Shown here piece by piece: positions 33,836-43,396 of a stretch of DNA of 64,000 nucleotides. The notes beneath the pieces were generated by a model. That model had not been told where the DNA came from. It did not search any database and saw only the letters and a program-made list of their open reading frames with translations. The position numbers and the translations under genes were made by a program. Every line of letters starts with the position of its first letter. The first letter of the stretch is position 1. Source of the stretch: Paulinella micropora. Lineage: Eukaryota; Cercozoa; Imbricatea; Euglyphida; Paulinellidae. Location: the NCBI GenBank assembly GCA_019918135.1, contig WBZZ01000683.1:1-64000 (forward strand). Reading direction: 5' to 3'.

Positions 33836-35098
33836 TCAGTTGCTAGAACGCTGTGGACGCAGGCTCGGATTCAAAGTCCAGCAGTGCTCGGCGGTGTGGC
33901 CGCGTTTGTTGCAGTGAGTGCAAATGACGGCTGTACGTGCGGGCTGTGCGGTGTATGCGGTCTGCATGGCGGGCGCAAGCGTGATGATGCCTTGTGTAGG
34001 TTGGGCCACGTACTGGATTTGCGGCCCTGGTGCTGCTCCTTGCTGCGGAGGCATGAAACCGGGGACACTTTGCCACGCCAGCGGTTGCTGCTGTTGGCCA
34101 TGCTGCTGCTGGTTCTGCTCTTGTGCAGTGTTCGCGCCGTACGAACCCTGAGGGCAGCTTCTCGCCCAGTGCTGGTTGGATCCGCAGATATGGCATGCCC
34201 CACGGTTCTGACGTCCACCACGTATACGCGGGTCGGTCGCCCTCGAGTTGGTCGTAGTAGGGCGAATCGGCTCCAGGTACGGGGCCACTTCGTCCGCAAT
34301 CACTAGCTTTTTACCGCGCACCAGTAGCATCTTGGCCTCGGCGTCTTCCACCTGTATTGGGTTTGGGCCACCCATATCCATAGCCAGTGTGGCCAGCGCG
34401 TTCGCCATAGAGATAGCGTCCGCCAACTTCTCGTTGTTTCGCACATAGGCGTTGCTCTCCAGAATCTGCAAAATTATCTTCGCCACGACGAAGTAACGGC
34501 GGTGTGATGGCTTGTCGATCAGCTTCGAGTCGCGCTGGCTCGATTCCTGCTTGGTAGCTTGGATCATCCCCTGCACCTTGTCAGTCAGCCTCGCGAAGTC
34601 ACCAGTGACCGCCCGCGTCTCCTCCCTAAGTGCGTTGCGCAGCATATCTCCAATGCTTGCCATCGTACTTGCGTCCAGCCCACTGGAGTGGTGGCCGCTG
34701 GTGTCGGTGCGATCGCGAGGTGGAATAGTGGCAGCAGTCGTCGTAGTCGTCGTCGTACCTTGCCCTATCACGGTCTGCTGCTGGTGTAGCGATGGTGCTC
34801 CAAATAGGTTGACAGGGTTGAGTGGTGAAGCAGATGCAGATGGTGGGGTGTTACCAGTGCTTCCACCTGCTCCAGCACCGCTCGAGCCAGTCGCGGGAAG
34901 CCCAGTGGCCGGCAGACTAGTACTCGATGTAGCAGCAAAAGTAGTTGAAGTAGTCACGTTTTCCCCACCGAATGCAGGGCCGCCTCCGTTGTTGCCGCTG
35001 CCGCTGCTGGCTGCGCTTGTCTTGTTGTCGTCATCACCCTGTTGAGCTCTGCGCTTCCTAGTAGGCCTTGGGGTCCTTTGTCCAGCTGCAGCTGACAT
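33836..35098 (-). CDS. gag: Gag of the Ngaro-like element
   Basis: Starts at ATG 35098, 14 bp inside repeat A1, and gives 420 residues. The N-terminal third is low-complexity (Ser, Gly, Thr, Pro). The middle (DNMLRNALREETRAV-like helices, residues about 150-270) is the presumed capsid part. Two CCHC knuckles follow: CHICGSNQHWARSC and CTHCNKRGHTAEHC. Between them lies a Gln-rich stretch. It packages element RNA; the two knuckles bind nucleic acid. The ORF is intact. Confidence 0.85.
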   Translation of the reverse strand: MSAAAGQRTPRPTRKRRAQQGDDDNKTSAASSGSGNNGGGPAFGGENVTTSTTFAATSSTSLPATGLPATGSSGAGAGGSTGNTPPSASASPLNPVNLFGAPSLHQQQTVIGQGTTTTTTTAATIPPRDRTDTSGHHSSGLDASTMASIGDMLRNALREETRAVTGDFARLTDKVQGMIQATKQESSQRDSKLIDKPSHRRYFVVAKIILQILESNAYVRNNEKLADAISMANALATLAMDMGGPNPIQVEDAEAKMLLVRGKKLVIADEVAPYLEPIRPTTTNSRATDPRIRGGRQNRGACHICGSNQHWARSCPQGSYGANTAQEQNQQQHGQQQQPLAWQSVPGFMPPQQGAAPGPQIQYVAQPTQGIITLAPAMQTAYTAQPARTAVICTHCNKRGHTAEHCWTLNPSLRPQRSSN

Positions 35099-35111
35099 CT
35101 CGATTTCCCAA

Positions 35112-35324
35112 ATTCAAAAAACAACCGTAAAATTTGCTCCAAGCACTTTTGTGCTAGAGCGAAAAATCAAATCTGAGGGTGAAGGGTTGTCTTTGTAATG
35201 TTTAAAATTTTGGAGCGGGAACAATAATTGTTCCCGCTTAATTTATTACCGTAATTAACACTGCAGCGTTCACTTTTCAGTCTCCCTTACGGCCCACCCA
35301 CTGATATTTGTGAAATGACGCTTT
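35112..35324 (-). repeat. A1 repeat of the recombinase element
   Basis: Direct copy of 28891-29102. Here the second hairpin is a longer palindrome, GCGGGAACAAT-A-ATTGTTCCCGC. Being directly upstream of gag it probably contains the promoter. Confidence 0.85.
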
Positions 35325-35822
35325 TTTGCCATGGTTTTGTCACATGTGAATGTTTTTGTCAACTCCGTTCCCAAGCCAGCTCCTCTAGCAGGGAGGCGAA
35401 GCAAGCGTGAGCGCCTCGCCCGACAATGCGAAACGATACCGCAGTTTCGTCTTGGGAAATACGGTCCTGGTTAGGGCACAAGTCGGGAAAGATTAGCCCA
35501 ACTTCAGACCAGTGTACTATAACAAACCAAACCTACAAGATAAGAGCCAGCCCTGGGAGCTTCTGAGAACAGCATTCGACTTTCCAGGTATTCAGCTGTG
35601 CCACCCGGCCAGAAAAGACTGGCCACTCGTGCCACCCGACCAAAAAAGACCGGCCTTTCCTGCCACCCCGACCGGCAGAGAGTGCCTGACGCCCACCCAG
35701 GGGAGGCGCCAGCGGCCCCGTCGTCCCTGACCTTCTTCCTCTGCCAGAGTAGGTTTTTTTTACTGACAGCCGCCGCCTGGGCACGCCAGTGCTAGGCTGA
35801 AAACTCCCTGCCGTCCAGCCCA

Positions 35823-36251
35823 CTAACGGCCACACTGCGTAAAATACAAGAGTACGGGCTGGTAAGGCTGCCACCCGTCGGCCCCGTCGGCCCCGTCGGC
35901 CCCATCGGCCCCGTCGGGCTCGCCGGCCTCCCCGCCGCCGGCCAGCTCCCTGGCCGCGTGGAACATGGCGACCACATACCGTACGTGCGGGTCCGAGCGC
36001 CCCGCCCCGGCCCGTGCCCTGGCTAGCCACTGCAACGTAGCCGGGGGATGGAAGTAGAGCGCGCTGGTCGAGAGGAAGACGCCGTTGCGTTGTCGCTTCC
36101 GGCACTCGGCCCGGAGCTCCGTGCTACTCGGCACGTACGCTAGCAGCACACACAGCTCCTGTCGGCCGTTGTCACACGAATACAGCAGCACGTTGTCCTC
36201 CCCTCCGGGCCGCTCCTCCGCATACTGGACCAGGTGCATGGTGCCCTGCAT
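35823..36251 (-). CDS. Unrecognised 142-residue protein with (Gly-Ala-Asp)n
   Basis: ATG 36251 (MQGTMHLVQYAEERPGGEDN) to TAG 35823-35825; a second ATG at 36239 is possible. GC-rich codon use distinguishes it from the retrotransposon beside it. The fold looks globular (LYSCDNGRQELCVLLAYVPS). Near the C-terminus a 9-bp repeat (GGCCCCGTC on the plus strand) gives four Gly-Ala-Asp units and an Asp-rich spacer. No family recognised. The sequence from 35330 to 35820 holds no supported gene. Confidence 0.55.
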   Translation of the reverse strand: MQGTMHLVQYAEERPGGEDNVLLYSCDNGRQELCVLLAYVPSSTELRAECRKRQRNGVFLSTSALYFHPPATLQWLARARAGAGRSDPHVRYVVAMFHAARELAGGGEAGEPDGADGADGADGADGWQPYQPVLLYFTQCGR

Positions 36252-36289
36252 TTTCTGCTGCCACAACCAAGATGCGAATCACAGTTTCT

Positions 36290-36830
36290 TGGGGGGGAGA
36301 CAATTAGTTTAAGAATAAAAAAGAAGGAAAGAACGCGTGGCCCCTGCTATAGAAAGGGGGGGGGGGCGGAGGGTGTCTGTGCAGCTGTGTGGGTGTGAGG
36401 GGGGGGGGGACGTTTTTAGTCGCCGTAATCTCTGTACAAAACTTCTGCATTTTTTCGACTAAGTATGTCTGGCGGAATGTCAGTTCATACCACGAGAAGT
36501 TTTCCCTGAAACGACTGCGAGGAGAGCCCCCCCCCCCCTGAGAAGTTTTAAAGAGGGGGGGGAGCGCACCCCTCACACACAAAGTTTTAAGCGCCCTCCC
36601 CCCCCCCCCCCTTTTCCCTCCCCCGATCTCTTTTTGCTCCAGAAGAGGGAGGGGGGGGGAGATGGAATGGAAAAGAGGAAGGGGAAAGAGGAGGGGGGAA
36701 GGGGAGGGGGTGGGTGGGGGGGGGGGGGGGGGAGGGAGGGGAGGGGAGGGTGCCTAGCCCGTTTCGCGCGTGCCCCCCCCCCCCCCCCCCCTCTTTTTTC
36801 TAATTCGCTTCCCCTGATATAAAAAAAAAC
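36290..36830. repeat. G/C homopolymer-rich intergenic tract
   Basis: At least seven runs of 9 to 20 C or G (about 36357, 36401, 36530, 36596, 36648, 36716, 36774). They separate the 142-residue gene from the MYND gene, which points away from it, so a shared promoter region is possible. Confidence 0.8.
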
Positions 36831-36896
36831 AGATTGTCTGCCCCCTGGGTAGTGTCTCTAAAAATCCTCCTCTCCCCACCCACCAAGGTCGACAAA

Positions 36897-37505
36897 ATGA
36901 GCGAGCAAGCAAACCCTGGTGCGGGCGTCGTCCGCACAGTGTCAGATGCGCGCCAGACTCTGCCGCCGGTTTTGCAGTTGTACCAACTAACCTGTGCAGA
37001 TTGTGGGCGCGCCGAAGCGGGTGGCGAAAAACTGCGCACATGTGGCCGTTGTAAACTTTGGATGTACTGTAGCCAGGACTGCCAAAAAAAGCACTGGCAC
37101 CAGGGGGGGCACAAACGCAGCTGCAAATCGGTGGGGAACCGCGCTGTGTGTGAAGCAGTGGCACTTGGCTTGCCTAGCAGTTACTTGGTTCTGCGTCACA
37201 TGTACCCCTCGCCACCGAAGCGCCCCGTGATTCTAGGGCGAGCGTTTTTGCTTGAGGCGGTCCTAGACTTGGTGAGGCTGGACCCGCTGCGTGCAGACCT
37301 GCCAGAAGACTACAAGCGCACGCGGGCGGAGACCGTGTGGGACGCGTGCCGAGCCAAGATTGAGTACGCCGGCCGCCTCTTCAACCAGGCAGGGGGTTTC
37401 GAGTGCATGCAAGCAGAGGCGTACTCGTGGGCACCGAGGTTTTTGCTCGGAGACGTGAACTTGCTCTGGCACGGCATAGGACGCTGGCGGGGCTATTCCC
37501 CTTGA
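36897..37505 (+). CDS. MYND zinc-finger protein, 5' part
   Basis: Start ATG 36897 is in good context (GACAAAATGAG). After about 30 residues comes a complete MYND finger: CADCGRAEAGG, CGRCKLWMYCSQDC and HWHQGGHKRSC, with eight zinc ligands. A globular region follows to residue 202 (LPSSYLVLRHMYPSPPKRPV, ETVWDACRAKIEYAGRLF). MYND fingers are protein-interaction modules, and fused globular parts vary. The frame stops at 37505, but coding-like sequence continues in other frames (37634-38148), so the annotated end may be an artefact of a base error or a missed intron. Unrelated in body to the MYND ORF in the copia element. Confidence 0.75.
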   Translation: MSEQANPGAGVVRTVSDARQTLPPVLQLYQLTCADCGRAEAGGEKLRTCGRCKLWMYCSQDCQKKHWHQGGHKRSCKSVGNRAVCEAVALGLPSSYLVLRHMYPSPPKRPVILGRAFLLEAVLDLVRLDPLRADLPEDYKRTRAETVWDACRAKIEYAGRLFNQAGGFECMQAEAYSWAPRFLLGDVNLLWHGIGRWRGYSP

Positions 37506-37633
37506 GGGGAAGTGTCACAAACCTCCCCATTGCGTGCAGGTGCCAGCATAGTATTAGTAAGTCTTTGCCAGACCGCGAAAAAGTAGCACGCGCCCAGAAG
37601 CCTGCCTGCTCTCTGTTCCGGTGGCGAAAACGA

Positions 37634-38148
37634 TCAAATACTGCGTGACCCCGTAGCGTTGCTGGGGATGACACCGCAAGTCTGGCGCCGTCTCTGCGGC
37701 GTGGCAGAGGACGACCAGGAAGACTGTGCTTTTGTTATGCCAGAGCTTGGCAGTGTGGCTTAATCTGAGAAATCAGGTCGGGAGAGCTCTGTTGTGGGGT
37801 GCCGAACACGGCTCCTTTTTACTACCGTGCGATCGCCTCCCTGCTATAGCCCCTTGGGAAACTCCGCCCTCTCTGTTGGAACAGAAAGCCCTGGCTAAGT
37901 TTTTTATTGCCAAGGCTCCTGGCAGGTCCCGCTTGGAAAAGGCACTGTACCAGGTTTCAGCGCCAATACACGACCTTAAATTGCCCGTAGGAGCTCTGGT
38001 TTTGGTTGAGGGGTGTCCCCAATCAAAGGTGTTCTTAGTGGCAGATCTAGTTCACTGGCCTTCTCATGCGCGCATCGCAGCCACCGCCAATCTTCTCGAG
38101 CGCCTGCGCTTCTTGGCAGACGTAGTGGTTCCCACCCTAGCGCAGCCC
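37634..38148 (+). CDS. Probable continuation of the MYND gene
   Basis: Two segments of good codon composition: 37634-37762 (ALLGMTPQVWRRLCGVAEDD) and, in another frame, 37750-38148 (APWETPPSLLEQKALAKFFI, LPVGALVLVEGCPQSKVFLV, LLERLRFLADVVVPTLAQP). The second ends at a possible donor, CCCGGTAGGC, after which the sequence turns into a pyrimidine-rich tract. No family recognised; joining to the MYND ORF is inference from adjacency, strand and GC content. Confidence 0.45.
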
Positions 38149-38448
38149 GGTAGGCTATGTCTGCCTTTTCCTCTCCCTCTCTCGTCGTCGCCCTCACCCT
38201 GTCCCCCCTCTCCCCCCCACTCCCTCTTTCCTTCCCTTGTGTAAACGGTGACTACAGGGGGGGTGGGGGGAGGGGATAGGGAGAAAAGGGAAACAGTACC
38301 GAAATGTATCCAAGACTTAGAGCTTTCTTCTTTTCTTGTTATTTGGTTTAAAATAATAAAAAAAGAGGCGCGGGGGGGAGGGGGGGGGAGGGAAAAAGAA
38401 GGGCAGAGTAAAAAGACATGAACAATATTAAAAAGTCATTGGGGGTAC

Positions 38449-40170
38449 TTGTGGAAAGTCGGCAAGGGGTGGGCCAAAGAGTGGTTAGAAAAGGTGGTCT
38501 ATGGCATCGTGCTCTGGCCCAACGAACGCCACAGCACCACTGTCAACCTGGCCGAGCTCGTGCACGACAACCCCTGGGGCGCCGAGCCGGCCGGCACGCC
38601 GGCAATTTCTGCAGCCGTGGTTGGCCCACAGCTGCCGGGCCGCCCCTCGTGGCTGTCCTGGGAACGCAGGCTGCGGTCCCGGCTGCAGGCGCAGTCGTCA
38701 ATAGAAGATACCTTCCGTCAGCAGTGTCGTGCGCACGGCGCAGTTGCAGCAGCTCGCGGCCAAGCACCAGCGCGAGCGCTATAATTTCGTCGTGCGCGGG
38801 CTCAGGGTCAGCGTGGCGTCCGGCGCCAAGGGTTCGATCGACGACCTGCGGCAGCTCGAGCTGCAGACGAGCTTACACCTTTACGAGCAGGCGCTCATCT
38901 CGCCCAGCCTGTGCAGGCGCCGCAGCGCGTACTCGCGCTATTCTATGGCGACCCGTTCGACAAACGGCTTCGTCACCAATTCCTTCATGTCGGGCCTCAC
39001 GATCCGCGAGTACGGCTGGCACATGGTGTCCGCCCGCGAGCTCGTGGGGTGCAACGTCCGCACAGTGGCTACCACTGGCTATTTCCAGCACTCCCTGAGC
39101 TTTGCACTGCAGGACGTCCTGTACGTTGTGCCGGGCCTCCTCGTCAGGGGCGGCCGCGACGTCGTCCACGTGCCCGGCCGCGTTTTTGACGGCGCCGCAC
39201 AACGACCAGTGAAGTCGGCGCTCGCGGACGTTTGGTTCCGCGGTCAATACCAGTGCTCGCTGCACCCGATACTCTCCCAAAATTGTCGATCTCCGTGCGC
39301 CAACTGCGCCGCCCTGGCCGCAAACATCTACCAGGCGCTCGCGCCCCATGACGGCGATACCGAGGAGCGCGAGCGCTTGGTGCGCTCGGGGCTGCTGTTC
39401 GAGGAGCTGGCGTGGGCCGCGGGCGACGGCCGCGAGCGGCTGCCGCGCACCGTCTTTGCGCTGCCCGTGCTGGCCGAGACGTTGCGGCGCGCGCACGCGG
39501 GTGCACAACCGGTGGCCCCCGCGGCGGCCGCGCGGGCGCTGATTACGCGCCTGCTGCACTATCTCTGCCAGGTGCCAGGCGACGGCGCCTGGTGCGTGCA
39601 CCAGGCCTACGTCGCCTCGGAGCTCACCGCCTGGCGCGTCGCCAACGTGTACCGCCTGTCCCTGCCGCTGCTCGAGGATCCTGCTTAAGCAGGTGCTGTA
39701 CTGCTTCCATGTGCACCGCCTGCCGTTCGGCTATTCCATCGGCAGCGTCGCCGCGTCGTCCTACGGCCATCTGGGCACGCAGCTCACGCTCAACACGCGC
39801 CACAAGCCGTCCAATACCATCCGGTCCACCGAGGGCCACCCCCGCATCCTGGCCCTCACGAGGCTGCAGTTCAAGGGCCAGGACTTCTTGCTGCACGGCC
39901 AGCTGCGCAGCGCCGAAGAGGTCGCCAAGTGGAGGGCCGTCGACCCCGCCAGGCGCGACGGCGTCCGCGTGCTCGACCGCAGCAGCAGCAGCTCGGACCT
40001 GCGCGCCCTGCTGCAGCGGGCGCCCGTCGCCAGCCTCTGCGTCGCACTCACTCCTTCGACAACTACCACCAGGCCCTGCTCGAGCTGGGGCTGCCCGACC
40101 TGCGGCTGCACGTACAGGACAGCGTGGCACGCTCACAAAACCTAGTCGCGGCGGAATTCGACCGACAGCC
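38449..40170 (+). CDS. Unrecognised GC-rich gene, frame-broken
   Basis: Coding-like sequence moves through three frames: 38449-38725 (WKVGKGWAKEWLEKVVYGIV), 38729-39670 (the longest, with IREYGWHMVSARELVGCNVR and CSLHPILSQNCRSPCANCA), 39672-40040 (VLYCFHVHRLPFGYSIGS) and 40040-40160 (HSFDNYHQALLELGLPDL). Each change is a single base and the pieces join without loss, so the ancestral protein would be about 570 residues. A cysteine cluster C-x6-C-x2-C lies around 39290-39310. No ATG begins the first segment. No family recognised. Either a fresh pseudogene or a gene with assembly indels. Confidence 0.45.
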
Positions 40171-40173
40171 TAG

Positions 40174-41280
40174 ATGCAGCCGCTACCACCACCACCACCC
40201 CCGCCCCCGGACGACGCGCGGGCGGGTCCGCCGCCGGACCAGGCTCCCGGGGGCCTGCTGGGCACCCACGGCCCCCCGCTGGTCCAAGCGCTGGACGTGG
40301 CTCGTGAGCGCCTGCACCAGGCCCAGCAGGCCCCGGGGTCTGTCCACGGCCGCTACGGCCTCCCGGCCGCTTGCGACCCACCCTGCTCGGTCGGCGTGCC
40401 CCACCTCGCCGTGCCCCCGGAGATCCGCCGGCTGCTCCTGTCCTCGCTGGCGCACCGGTACGTGTTCGCGGCCGGGACGTGGGGAGCGACCGTGGGTTTG
40501 CGTGGCGTCTGCGAGGCCGACACGCGGGAGGACTGCGCGTGCTGGTCCTGCCGCCTGCGGGGGCTGCACCAGTGCAAGCCGCGGCAGTGGCGCAGCCACT
40601 GCTGGGGCTGCACCATTGCGCACCGCTTCTCGGAGCGACGGCTCGTGCTGTACTGGGCGGCCGACCGGGACGAGGAAAGGGCGGCGCTGCTCCGGCTCGG
40701 GGTACGCGTCATGGCCCGGCTAGACCTCGGGGTCCAGACGCCCGCTACGCTCTGGGAGGCAGCGCGCCTGGAGGAGCTGTGCCGGCGCCCCACGTGGCGA
40801 GCCCGCCTGGAACCACTCTGCGAGGCGCTAGGGTGCCACGAGCGCTGGCGGCGGGCCGGGGGAGGGGGCGGGGCGGCGCCCGAGGCACTGGAGCCGGAGC
40901 CAGAGCCGGGGGCGAGGCGCCTGTTGGCCATCGTGTCGGAACCCCTGGCCTCCAACTGCCGGTGCCGGCTGCGCGGCGTGTACAACAACCTGGGCACCTT
41001 CGGTCTCCGGGAGCAGGCTAGGGTGTGGGCCGAGCACGGGCTCGCGCCGCTGGACCCCCTGGTGGGCAAGCCCGCCGGTGGCAAGGGGGGGGCAGAACCG
41101 CTGGGCCATGCGCCGGCAGACCAGCCTGCAGCGGGTCGTGTCCTGCAGCCAAAACTGGTGGCTCTGGTACGACGCGCGGGGGGAAGTGCTCTTCCACCCC
41201 CGCCGGGATGTGTACTACGACTTTGCGCAGACCCTGCGCGCGCTGACCAACCTCGGGCTGGCTTTACCTACTAGCTTGTC
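40174..41280 (+). CDS. Unrecognised Cys-rich GC-rich gene
   Basis: ATG 40174 opens a proline-rich N-terminus (MQPLPPPPPPPPDDARAG). A cysteine-rich region follows at residues 109-150 (CEADTREDCACWSCRLRG, CKPRQWRSHCWGC), which could bind metal but fits no finger I know. A G run at 41087-41094 breaks the frame; downstream the better frame is SLQRVVSCSQNWWLWYDARG and VLFHPRRDVYYDFAQTLRAL to about 41265. The gene follows the previous one by only a few bases in the same orientation, so the two could be a single transcription unit or even one gene split by an error. No family recognised. Confidence 0.5.
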
Positions 41281-41439
41281 AAACACAAACGAAAAAGCTT
41301 CCTCTCTCTGCCTTTTCATCTCATGCTCCAAACTCTCCTCATATGCTACTATCATTCTTTCTTCCTTCTCTTTTTCCTCTACTTGCTCCTTGCTCTTCGT
41401 CTTGATTGTTGTCGTTGTTGGTGTGCAATAAGGAGGTGA

Positions 41440-41902
41440 AGGCTGACTGCCCTCTCCCCCTCTTCCACCCTCTCTTCTCCTCCCTTTTGCTCACTCTTAC
41501 CAGTATCTCCCCCTAAAGTAGGCTGCCTTTCTGTCTCCGTAAAATAAGAGGTAAGGTTTTCCTTGTCTGACCCTGACTCTGAGGCTAACTCAGCTTCCTC
41601 TTCCTCCTCTCTCAAACCTATCTTTCCTCTCTCTCTCTTGCTGATTGCTTTCCTGTTCTCTCTCCCCACCTGCACATGTAGTTGGGGACTTTCTTTCCTT
41701 TGCTATGTAGAGCACTTACATTATTCTCATGAATTAACCTAATGTGTTCTTCTGGGGTCTTGAGTGCCCCCTTGAGTCTCTTGGCACCTAATGCCAAAAC
41801 TATTTCCCTCTGAAATGTTTTGAATGTGGTTCTCCCATCATACTGTCCTTTTTCCGTCATGCTTACTTTATTTTTGTCTGTGCCTTTCAGACTATAACTC
41901 AT
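41440..41902 (-). pseudogene. Gag-like fragment, copy 1
   Basis: ATG 41902 gives MSYSLKGTDKNKVSMTEKGQ and then YDGRTTFKTFQREIVLALGA, the 'tasting' helix pattern of copia-type Gag N-termini (aromatic residue, then helix, then LKGALKTPEE). A one-base shift in a CT-rich tract near 41630 leads into a Glu-rich segment (LASESGSDKENLTSYFTETE). Truncated; no knuckle or pol follows. Confidence 0.5.
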
Positions 41903-42265
41903 GATTATGAGTTACTATCTTGTCCTTTTTGTCTAGTTGCAGAGCAGTTGTGTAGCCTGATGTGCTTGCATCTTTGCATCGACGCCGGTGACTCACCTAA
42001 CCAACGGGGACAGATACTATGTGTTCAAAAACGGAGACACAGGGTTGCGAAAGCTTCCATTTTGACTCATGATGTGTCACTTACAGGAATGACACTAACC
42101 ACTTTTGTAGACAGTCGCCTCCCAGTCTGCGATGGTCTCCTTCCTTGCTTGCAGTGCCACCAGAGTTAAGCGATGCTAGCTCATAACCCGGCACTAGACA
42201 AGAAAGTTAGTATTTTACTTTTACTTAGAGATTTGAATAATAACACTTCACTAAACGTCACAACC
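41440..42265 (-). mobile_element. Retrotransposon 5' fragment (gag start and leader), copy 1
   Basis: About 680 bp of this copy (41590-42265) matches 48978-49650 almost base for base. It contains the start of a Gag-like ORF on the minus strand, a short palindrome (TAACTCAT-GATT-ATGAGTTA, about 41894-41913) at its ATG, and an upstream leader. This copy extends about 150 bp further into gag than copy 2. No pol is present, so it is a truncated insertion or a recombination remnant. Confidence 0.65.
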
Positions 42266-43330
42266 TCTAAACCGCCAAAGCTTTGAATTCCGACCACCGT
42301 TACACGTAGAGTGATATAGGTAAAATATGTAATTGTCCTTGAGGTGAGATGGTATGACTAAATTGTAACTATTATCAATAAAATTGTTCACTGATATTAA
42401 TAACTACTACGAACTGATAATTAAAGTAATACTATACTTAAGGAGAAAGTGTCTAATTGACTAATGTTCAATGGATTCGACCTAATGTTATTTTATTTCT
42501 TGTCTGATGTATTAATAATTTTCTTTTTCTGTTTCACTTAGCTAATACGAGACATAAGTAATTTCTCATCTTTTCAGGACTGTTTTTGATTGTATTACCG
42601 ACTTTTTGAGCTATCACTGGGGGCATTACAGCCTGATCTGATTCACAAGTAAAGGCTCTACCGACACCGTGACTCTGATACGGCCGGCCCTGAACTAATA
42701 ATTAATTTGGATTATTACTTCCAACATATATTAATATAGTACAATGAAAGAAGTGTAACGTTACTAGTGACCATCATCACGCAGTGCTGAAGTAATCTTC
42801 GAAAAGTCTGCCACCAGTACCGGACTCGAAAAAGATTATAGACCAGGCTACGCGTTGATACTTAACTAAAGTGAGCCGGTATTACTGGTAATAAGCCCGG
42901 TGTAATTACAAAGATATTAATACAACGCTCACCCTTAAAAAATTTCTTAAATGAAGATGCCTTGGAACCCCTTTATACAAGGTTTAGTTGAATACTATTA
43001 CCAGCTAAATAGTAACGTAAACAAGCATTTATTAGTTGTCATCCTACGTCTCTCAATAGTCTTACCAAAGAGAGTTCGGTAATATGACACTGAAAATGAA
43101 AGTAGAAAGACGGTGACAGCTAGTAGTAGCTAGATGATACGCAGTTATTATTGTGTGCTTGCTTGGTTGACTGGTTGCTTGCAAAACGCAGTCTGAAGGA
43201 TGGCGTGGTGGAATATGACGAAAGCGCGTTAGTCCGGGACTTGCAACATAGCAGAGGTAGGCTTAGATGTATCTATTTATCTCTGTAGCCAAATATCTAT
43301 AGTCTCGAAAAACTTTAAGTGCGTATTTTG
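42266..43330. other. No supported gene
   Basis: AT-rich, with many TTAATA words. 42525-42625 matches, in inverted orientation, 49655-49770. A hairpin-like CCGGTATTACTGGTAATAAG lies at about 42875. Confidence 0.5.
42525..42625 (+). repeat. Dispersed repeat, inverted partner at 49655-49770
   Basis: Shares TTGTATTACCGACTTTTT, GAGCTATC and CACTTAGCTAATA-type blocks with the reverse complement of 49655-49770. May be part of the LTR or leader of the fragment beside it. Confidence 0.55.
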
Positions 43331-43396
43331 TTCTTTCAGCTTTGCTACCGACCACCATCGAAAAGCAGCCAGCTTTCTTTGGCCATGTTCAAAAGT

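Larger units (their letters stand above)
28600..35324 (-). mobile_element. Tyrosine-recombinase retrotransposon, DIRS order, Ngaro/PAT-like
   Basis: On the minus strand, in order: a 212-bp repeat A1 (35112-35324), gag (35098), RT/RNase H, tyrosine recombinase (to 30369), about 1.2 kb non-coding, B1 (29171-29099), A2 (29102-28891) and B2 (28672-28600). A1 and A2 are near-identical direct repeats, and B1 abuts A2 exactly, so this is the split-direct-repeat plan of Ngaro, PAT and VIPER elements rather than the inverted termini of DIRS1. B2 is separated from A2 by about 218 bp, which departs from the simple A1...B1A2B2 model. There is no LTR of the usual kind, no integrase, and no methyltransferase domain. 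The three protein regions are largely open, so the element is young. Confidence 0.85.

Noticed and set aside
28600..35324. Classification as DIRS1 with inverted termini and a methyltransferase
   Set aside because: Terminal repeats are direct, not inverted, and no methyltransferase motifs follow RNase H.
35533..36105. 190-codon Arg/Gly-rich minus-strand frame
   Set aside because: Overlaps the better 142-residue gene in another phase and reads as a GC-rich shadow.
41894..41935. Copia primer-binding site in GATTATGAGTT beside the gag-like fragment
   Set aside because: It lies on the strand opposite to the gag frame and is part of a short palindrome.
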